A DNA stretch of 27,594 nt from an uncultured Muribaculaceae bacterium (GTDB taxonomy: Bacteria; Bacteroidota; Bacteroidia; Bacteroidales; Muribaculaceae). Numbering within the stretch: position 1 is the first letter of the stretch; every line of letters starts with the position of its first letter. Positions 23,478 through 27,594 of this stretch are shown here, piece by piece. The DNA lies in the NCBI GenBank assembly GCA_910578365.1, contig CAJTRC010000031.1, forward strand, positions 1 to 27,594, written 5' to 3'. The position numbers and the translations under genes were made by a program. The notes below the pieces were generated by a model. The model was not told where the DNA came from and made no database searches. It saw only the letters and a list, made by a program, of their open reading frames with translations.

Positions 23478-24041
23478 ATGTCTTCATCTAACTTCAACAC
23501 ATATTATGAGAATATCGACCATGATTTCTGGAGGGAGCTGTGTGTCGAACAGGGCGTGTTGCGCTGTTATGATAAAGGCGAATATTTTATTGAGCGTGGT
23601 CAAGTAGGCCGATATATAGGGTTTGTCAAATCGGGCACATTGAAATATGTGGCCTATGGTATCGATGGCTCCGAGAGTGTTGTAGGGTTGGAGTTTGAAG
23701 GCGAGTTTGTAGCAGATTTTCCATTCTCTCTTTATGGAATAAAATCTCGCGTTTCGATCGTAGCCGTTACTCCCTGCGAAATATATTGCGCATCGGCGAG
23801 AGAAATAGGTATGCGTATAAAATCAGACGCTGAGCTATATCGGGTTGTTGCCGAAACCAATGTGGCGCTTTTCGACACCACCTATGACCGATATATCAAT
23901 CTGCATGTGAAATCGGCACAGGAAAGATATAATGAACTCATTGAGAGGTACGGAGATATATTTTCGTATTTCTCCCTCAAAGACATCGCTTCATTCCTTA
24001 ATATTACACCCACACATTTGAGCAGATTAAGAAAATCTTAA
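23478..24041 (+). CDS. Crp/Fnr-family transcriptional regulator
   Basis: A 187-aa regulator. Residues about 20-105 form a cyclic-nucleotide-binding-like beta roll: YDKGEYFIERGQVGRYIGFVKSG is split by the usual turn, and SIVAVTPCEIYCAS closes the roll. A long dimer helix follows (about 105-150), then a short C-terminal helix-turn-helix, FSLKDIASFLNITPTHLSRLRK. The canonical cAMP-contact residues (RExx pattern) are absent, as in many Bacteroidetes members, so the ligand is unknown. It lies 11 nt after the 49-aa ORF and 85 nt before a TonB-type barrel gene that has its own promoter, suggesting local control of that gene (inference). Confidence 0.88.
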   Translation: MSSSNFNTYYENIDHDFWRELCVEQGVLRCYDKGEYFIERGQVGRYIGFVKSGTLKYVAYGIDGSESVVGLEFEGEFVADFPFSLYGIKSRVSIVAVTPCEIYCASAREIGMRIKSDAELYRVVAETNVALFDTTYDRYINLHVKSAQERYNELIERYGDIFSYFSLKDIASFLNITPTHLSRLRKS

Positions 24042-24093
24042 TAATTTTCAGCCGGCCTCAACATTTGTTGAGAGTAAAGTCCCGATTTCTATC

Positions 24094-24101
24094 TAACTTT
24101 G
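24094..24101 (+). promoter_or_regulatory. Promoter -7 box of the TonB-type barrel gene
   Basis: TAACTTTG followed by C, 25 nt upstream of the ATG at 24127. The best -33 candidate (TTGTTG, 24066-24070) is 23 nt away, slightly too far, which could leave room for activator dependence. Confidence 0.6.
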
Positions 24102-24126
24102 CGCTCAAATAAATCTGAATTTTTAA

Positions 24127-26220
24127 ATGGGTAATCGACTGAATATATTAGCACTGGTTCTGCTGTTTTCCGTTGTGGCGCCGGCTCAATCGGAGAGGAC
24201 TGACAGCATCAAGGCTCAGGAACTCAAGGAGGTCGTCATCGAAGGGCAACTACAACAAACTTCGGCCACGGTGTCAACCTATCTCCCGACCAAGCGGCAG
24301 CGTAATGCCGCACAGAACGGCCCTGAACTGCTAAATCACATGGCAATCCCTCAGCTCGGACTGGTGTCGGGTTATAATGTAACCACAAATTCCGGGCAGA
24401 AAGTAGACATCTACATTGACTTTGTGCCGGCATCGGAGCAGGATCTTAACGGTATGCGCATGGCCGACGTTAAGAAAGTGGAATATTATGATTTTCCCAC
24501 TGACCCGCGTTTTCAAGGCTCTCAGCACGTGGTAAATTTTATCATGCAGAAGTATGAGTATGGCGGATATGTGAAAGCATACGCTAACGAGTTCTTCATT
24601 GCTAATTCAGGGCAGCTCAACCTTTTCTCGAAACTCCAATATAAGCGTATGACCTTCGACATAGGTATCGGCACATGGTATTCTGCGAATGACCATATGA
24701 GCCAGTCAACAGTTGAAACGTACCGCCTTCCACAGACCGACGGTTCAATCAAGATTTTTGAGCGAATATCCAAGCCGGGCTATGCCAAAGTTCGTCAGCA
24801 ATCGTATTGGCCTACCTTCAAGGCTTCATATCTCACCGATAAGATAACTATGGTAAACACTTTGGGTGCAAATTTCTTTCGTTCGCCAAAGCAGAATACA
24901 GCCGGCTCCGTCCGCTTTTCTCCTGCCGATTTCCCCTCGACTGAATATACCGACGAACAGAACAACCGTACTAACTCCATTACCTATTCCGGCTACTGGA
25001 AATTCGCATTACCTCATGGCAATAGCTTAAGTTTCAATCCTTATTACTCATATTCTCATACCAACCAACACCGACTTTATTCTGAGCACACAGGCTCATC
25101 GTTTGCCAATGGAGCAATAGATGATTCGCACCGTTCCACCGCATCATTGCGATTCATGCACGACTTTGGCAAATATGGCAACATTACAGCCATCCTCAAC
25201 GGAACACTTCTTTCCAATCGTACACAATACTCCGGCACTTCGATCGCTTCTGACCGTCTGACTACTTATCGTGTCGGCCCGGGCTTGTTCTATAACTTCA
25301 AAACCGATAAGTTTAACGGATTGCTCGGCGGAGGGTTCAACTATGACCATTCCAAATTAGGCTCTGAATCCGAACACTCCACACAACCGTGGATGGATCT
25401 CTCGCTTCAGTATGGATTCAACAGCAAAAATTCAATAAGTCTGGAGTTCCATCATGCCACATGGACTTTGGCATCCTCCTATCGCAGTACTGTCGTAATT
25501 CAGTCAAACCCTCTGTTCAGCTATACCGGCAATCCGGATGTTCAACCATATAAAAGCTGGGATGCAAGCCTCAGATATGTATTCATGCCCAACAATAAAT
25601 TCAACTTCGCCGCTTTCGGTCAGACCACCGTAATCACAGACAGATACGCTTATTTATATGAGGCATCGCCAAACGGGATTTTGCGTACTATTCAGCAAAA
25701 GGGAGTGGGCAATTACTCGTCGTGGCTATATGGTGTACAAGGAACTGCGCGACTGTTCAATAACAGTCTGATGATTAACGGACAGGTATCGCACCGAATA
25801 GTTCGTAACGGCGTTCCATTCGACTGGACCAAGCAATGTGTACTTTGGCATCTTCAGGCATTTTATTATGTTGGTGGATGGAATTTCGGTCTGCAATACC
25901 AATCACCGCAGGAATATTGCGACGGTTATGTCAATGGCGCGTGGATGAAAGACAAAAGCGCATATACCGCTATTGTGGGATGGGGAAACTCCTCATGGAA
26001 CGTACAGGCACGTCTAACCAACCCATTCCGGTGGAATTGGCGTGCCTCCAAATCCGAAACCACAAGTCCGAACTATGATGTTGCCACCACATACTTCAAT
26101 ACAAGCTATCATTGTTACGTACTTCTGTCGGCCACTTATACTTTCGGCTTCGGCAAGAAGATACAGCGCGGCAACGAGGCATCGCAACAGATGGGTACAT
26201 CGTCAAGCATTTTGAAATAA
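24127..26220 (+). CDS. TonB-dependent-receptor-type outer-membrane barrel
   Basis: A 697-aa outer-membrane protein with signal peptide (cleavage near VAPAQS). ELKEVVIEG (32-40) is the start of a plug-like domain, continuing to about 140 with VDIYIDFVPASEQDL and MRMADVKKVEYYDFP. The rest is a beta barrel of alternating aromatic strands of the OMP_b-brl_3 type. It lacks the N-terminal carboxypeptidase-like beta-sandwich and has no SusD-type partner next to it. The C-terminus carries TFGFGKKIQRGNEASQ rather than ending in an aromatic residue. The substrate is unknown. It has its own promoter and terminator. GC content appears lower than in queA and the fimbrial genes. Confidence 0.82.
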   Translation: MGNRLNILALVLLFSVVAPAQSERTDSIKAQELKEVVIEGQLQQTSATVSTYLPTKRQRNAAQNGPELLNHMAIPQLGLVSGYNVTTNSGQKVDIYIDFVPASEQDLNGMRMADVKKVEYYDFPTDPRFQGSQHVVNFIMQKYEYGGYVKAYANEFFIANSGQLNLFSKLQYKRMTFDIGIGTWYSANDHMSQSTVETYRLPQTDGSIKIFERISKPGYAKVRQQSYWPTFKASYLTDKITMVNTLGANFFRSPKQNTAGSVRFSPADFPSTEYTDEQNNRTNSITYSGYWKFALPHGNSLSFNPYYSYSHTNQHRLYSEHTGSSFANGAIDDSHRSTASLRFMHDFGKYGNITAILNGTLLSNRTQYSGTSIASDRLTTYRVGPGLFYNFKTDKFNGLLGGGFNYDHSKLGSESEHSTQPWMDLSLQYGFNSKNSISLEFHHATWTLASSYRSTVVIQSNPLFSYTGNPDVQPYKSWDASLRYVFMPNNKFNFAAFGQTTVITDRYAYLYEASPNGILRTIQQKGVGNYSSWLYGVQGTARLFNNSLMINGQVSHRIVRNGVPFDWTKQCVLWHLQAFYYVGGWNFGLQYQSPQEYCDGYVNGAWMKDKSAYTAIVGWGNSSWNVQARLTNPFRWNWRASKSETTSPNYDVATTYFNTSYHCYVLLSATYTFGFGKKIQRGNEASQQMGTSSSILK

Positions 26221-26239
26221 GCAGCATCCTCATATTTTA

Positions 26240-26269
26240 CAAAACTCCGGCAGCAATGTCGGAGTTTTG
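26240..26269 (+). terminator. Terminator after the barrel gene
   Basis: 10-bp perfect stem (CAAAACTCCG 26240-26249 / CGGAGTTTTG 26260-26269), 10-nt loop, followed by GGTTTTAACC. It lies 20 nt past the stop. Confidence 0.75.
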
Positions 26270-26594
26270 GGTTTTAACCAAATACAAATTACACGTTCGA
26301 CATTACCTATTCGACACTGAGCGCGTCATTCCTGAACAGGTTATTCAGAAAAAAATTTGTGTTATGTGCAATTGGTTTATCGAGCCATATAGTGTTGTTA
26401 ATAGCACAACTTGCTTCCGAAAAACTGTAAGAAATCACATATCGCTCCGACTTACGAGGCAATGGGAGCAATACGGGAACACAACGGCACTTAGTTACCC
26501 CGACATCCCCTACATATCAGGAGCTTACACAAATATCAACGTACCCCTTTCAGGGGCCCAATTTATTGTATGATAATGTATAAACTAAATACAG
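26270..26594. other. Gene-free stretch between barrel gene and tRNA-Leu
   Basis: No convincing gene. A plus-strand open frame continues through it from inside the barrel gene but in another frame and has no recognisable motif. A minor CCCCT-TTC-AGGGG hairpin lies near 26546. I found no repeat of either tRNA's 3' end, so an att site is not supported. Confidence 0.5.
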
Positions 26595-26631
26595 CATACC
26601 CTCTAAAACTCAACGAGTTATAGAGGGTATG
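26595..26631 (-). terminator. tRNA-Leu terminator hairpin
   Basis: 17-bp stem with one mismatch (26595-26611 and 26615-26631), 3-nt loop, 3 nt past the tRNA 3' end in minus sense. The following CTGTATTTAG is only weakly U-rich. Confidence 0.65.
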
Positions 26632-26634
26632 TAG

Positions 26635-26716
26635 TGCGCATGAAGGGACTCGAACCCCCACGTCCTAAGACATCAGATCCTAAGTCTGACGCGGCTGCCA
26701 ATTACGCCACATGCGC
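26635..26716 (-). tRNA. tRNA-Leu (anticodon TAG)
   Basis: An 82-nt class II tRNA on the minus strand. The acceptor is GCGCATG/CATGCGC with discriminator A. The anticodon stem TCAGA/TCTGA has loop CTTAGGA. A long variable arm (TGTCTTAGGACG) and T-arm GGGGGTTCGAGTCCC-like segment follow. The 3' CCA is not encoded. Confidence 0.95.
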
Positions 26717-26725
26717 TTGCGAGTA

Positions 26726-26757
26726 CAAAGTTAGTATTTTTTTTTGTCTTCGCCAAA
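26726..26757 (-). promoter_or_regulatory. tRNA-Leu promoter
   Basis: Minus-strand TTTG (26754-26757), 20 nt, then TAACTTTG (26726-26733), a textbook Bacteroidetes promoter. The tRNA starts 9 nt beyond it. Confidence 0.85.
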
Positions 26758-26865
26758 TTTTTCATTAATTTCTCAAGGCATATATTTTTATTATACCTTA
26801 TTCTTACTGTCTACATATGATGTTATAGCCGGTTCCGGTATATCCGGTTTTGCGACTGAGGTATG

Positions 26866-27069
26866 TTAGCGTGCGGCCATGTCGTAGTAGCTGTTCACCA
26901 GCGAGTCAGTGTACATGGCGTGGTCGGCACCGCTGTCGTCGCTGCCGCCGATAGGTATGGACCTGATGGCATCATCGGACGAGCCACAGGCGAGTATCAT
27001 GACCACATAGGCCGCAAGTGCAGCCACAGGTATCAGCATCTGAACCTTTTTAGATATTTTATTAAGCAT
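26866..27069 (-). CDS. Small putative lipoprotein or membrane protein (67 aa)
   Basis: ATG at 27069 opens MLNKISKKVQMLIPVAALAA, then YVVMILACGSSDD, a signal sequence with lipobox ILAC-G. An acidic tail with SLVNSYYDMAAR ends at TAA 26866. It overlaps the 3' end of the VanZ-like gene by 37 nt in another frame, so the two look co-transcribed and coupled. I recognise no family. A longer frame with the same stop runs back to 27294, but its upstream part is the shadow of the VanZ-like gene. Confidence 0.6.
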   Translation of the reverse strand: MLNKISKKVQMLIPVAALAAYVVMILACGSSDDAIRSIPIGGSDDSGADHAMYTDSLVNSYYDMAAR

Positions 27070-27455
27070 ATTATAAGGTATGTTATCAGTATTGTAAAAT
27101 AGGCTGTCATGTCGTAACGGCAGTATGTGCCGGGCACAACAGCGAGGTATTGCAGGAGTTCGTGAAGCGGTCCGGTGGCGCAGGCCAGTATCGTCACGGA
27201 CTGACGGGCGAGGCTGCGCGAAAAATCGAGCGGTATCTGGAAGCACATCAGCGAGGCGTACCAGAGGGCATCGGGCATGCTGTCGACGAGCCATTGCGGC
27301 AGCGTACAGCCGCTTACGAGATGGGTGAAGTTGAACGCGCCGTTGAACAGGCCCTGCGGTCTGAACAGCAGATATATAGCCAGAGCCATCAGAAGCATCA
27401 GCGCGCCGGCTATATATCGGTGTACGTTTAATCGAGCGGATTCTTTATTTTCCAA
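27033..27455 (-). CDS. VanZ-like integral membrane protein
   Basis: A small membrane protein with four or five TM helices: YIAGALMLLMALAIYLLF, then an outer loop FNFTHLVSG, a segment around MPDALWYASLMCFQIPL, then SVTILACATG and ITYLIICLIKYL. DALWY and GPLHELLQ followed by GTYCRYDMTAYF match the conserved blocks of VanZ-like proteins. The frame is open to a TTG at 27530 with no ATG before residue 45. I prefer the TTG at 27455, since the ATG at 27398 would cut the first helix and the 27530 TTG sits inside a hairpin. The function of VanZ-like proteins outside teicoplanin resistance is unclear. The start is uncertain. Confidence 0.65.
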   Translation of the reverse strand: MENKESARLNVHRYIAGALMLLMALAIYLLFRPQGLFNGAFNFTHLVSGCTLPQWLVDSMPDALWYASLMCFQIPLDFSRSLARQSVTILACATGPLHELLQYLAVVPGTYCRYDMTAYFTILITYLIICLIKYLKRFRC

Positions 27456-27594
27456 ATAACGCGAGTTCGGGATAAGAACTTTATGATTTTCAACCAAGCA
27501 AAAGACATAGAGTATTGGGCGGCCTTTCAAGGTCGCCTGATTTATTTGTACAGTTTGGTGTTGTTAATCCCAGAGGACAAGCTGCCCGTTTGAC

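Noticed and set aside
26112..26573. 153-aa plus-strand open frame extending beyond the barrel gene
   Set aside because: It starts inside the barrel gene in another frame, runs through its terminator, and shows no domain.
22919..26716. tRNA 3' ends as integration (att) sites of a mobile element
   Set aside because: No direct repeat of either tRNA 3' end and no integrase gene is visible between them.
27483..27593. 36-aa plus-strand ORF at the right edge with a 9-bp GC hairpin (27518-27537)
   Set aside because: No motif or promoter is visible. The hairpin followed by a T-rich run in plus sense may be a terminator or regulatory stem, but no plus-strand gene precedes it.
1..27594. CRISPR array, insertion sequence, rRNA or plasmid origin
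   Set aside because: No regularly spaced repeats, transposase, rRNA segments or iterons were seen on either strand.

Overview
The window comes from a Bacteroidales bacterium, probably close to Muribaculaceae or Bacteroides. This rests on a 286-aa primary sigma factor without region 1.1, a type V (Mfa-type) fimbrial operon, TAnnTTTG promoter boxes upstream of many genes, A/T-rich gene starts without clear Shine-Dalgarno sequences, tRNAs with no encoded CCA, and an outer-membrane barrel of Bacteroidetes type. The genus call is inference.

Layout. From 1 to about 21.6 kb every real gene lies on the minus strand. The left edge is the 5' end of a class C group II intron, sitting directly behind the terminator hairpin of rpoD. 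To its right are rpoD, an ABC-2 exporter (permease plus ATPase), and a fimbrial operon of 3.6-14.7 kb. In transcription order the operon holds a DUF3575 barrel, a DUF3868/OmpA-like/TPR protein, an Mfa1-type major fimbrillin, a strong hairpin, a FimB/Mfa2-type anchor, a fimbrillin-like lipoprotein with an unusual C-terminal extension, a very large DUF4906-like putative tip lipoprotein, and a thioredoxin-fold protein. A 739-nt upstream region (14701-15439) carries a 10-G tract, a promoter box, a 22-bp-phased direct repeat, a possible leader ORF, a fragment resembling an ABC Walker B motif, and a 26-codon ORF ahead of a terminator. Further right are the recJ-recQ pair (GTGA overlap) and a C11 peptidase-MscS pair.

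At 21.6 kb the coding strand switches. On the plus strand come queA, tRNA-Pro(TGG), a small ORF with a Crp/Fnr regulator, and a TonB-receptor-type barrel. tRNA-Leu(TAG), a VanZ-like membrane protein and a small putative lipoprotein follow on the minus strand. The stretch between the two tRNAs looks like accessory DNA.

How the parts fit. The fimbrial genes form one assembly unit: periplasmic/outer-membrane accessory proteins first, then the abundant stalk subunit, then low-copy anchor and tip proteins behind a hairpin that could set the stalk:anchor ratio. The upstream region has features suggestive of switching (G tract) and activator control (phased repeats). These regulatory ideas are inferences from sequence.
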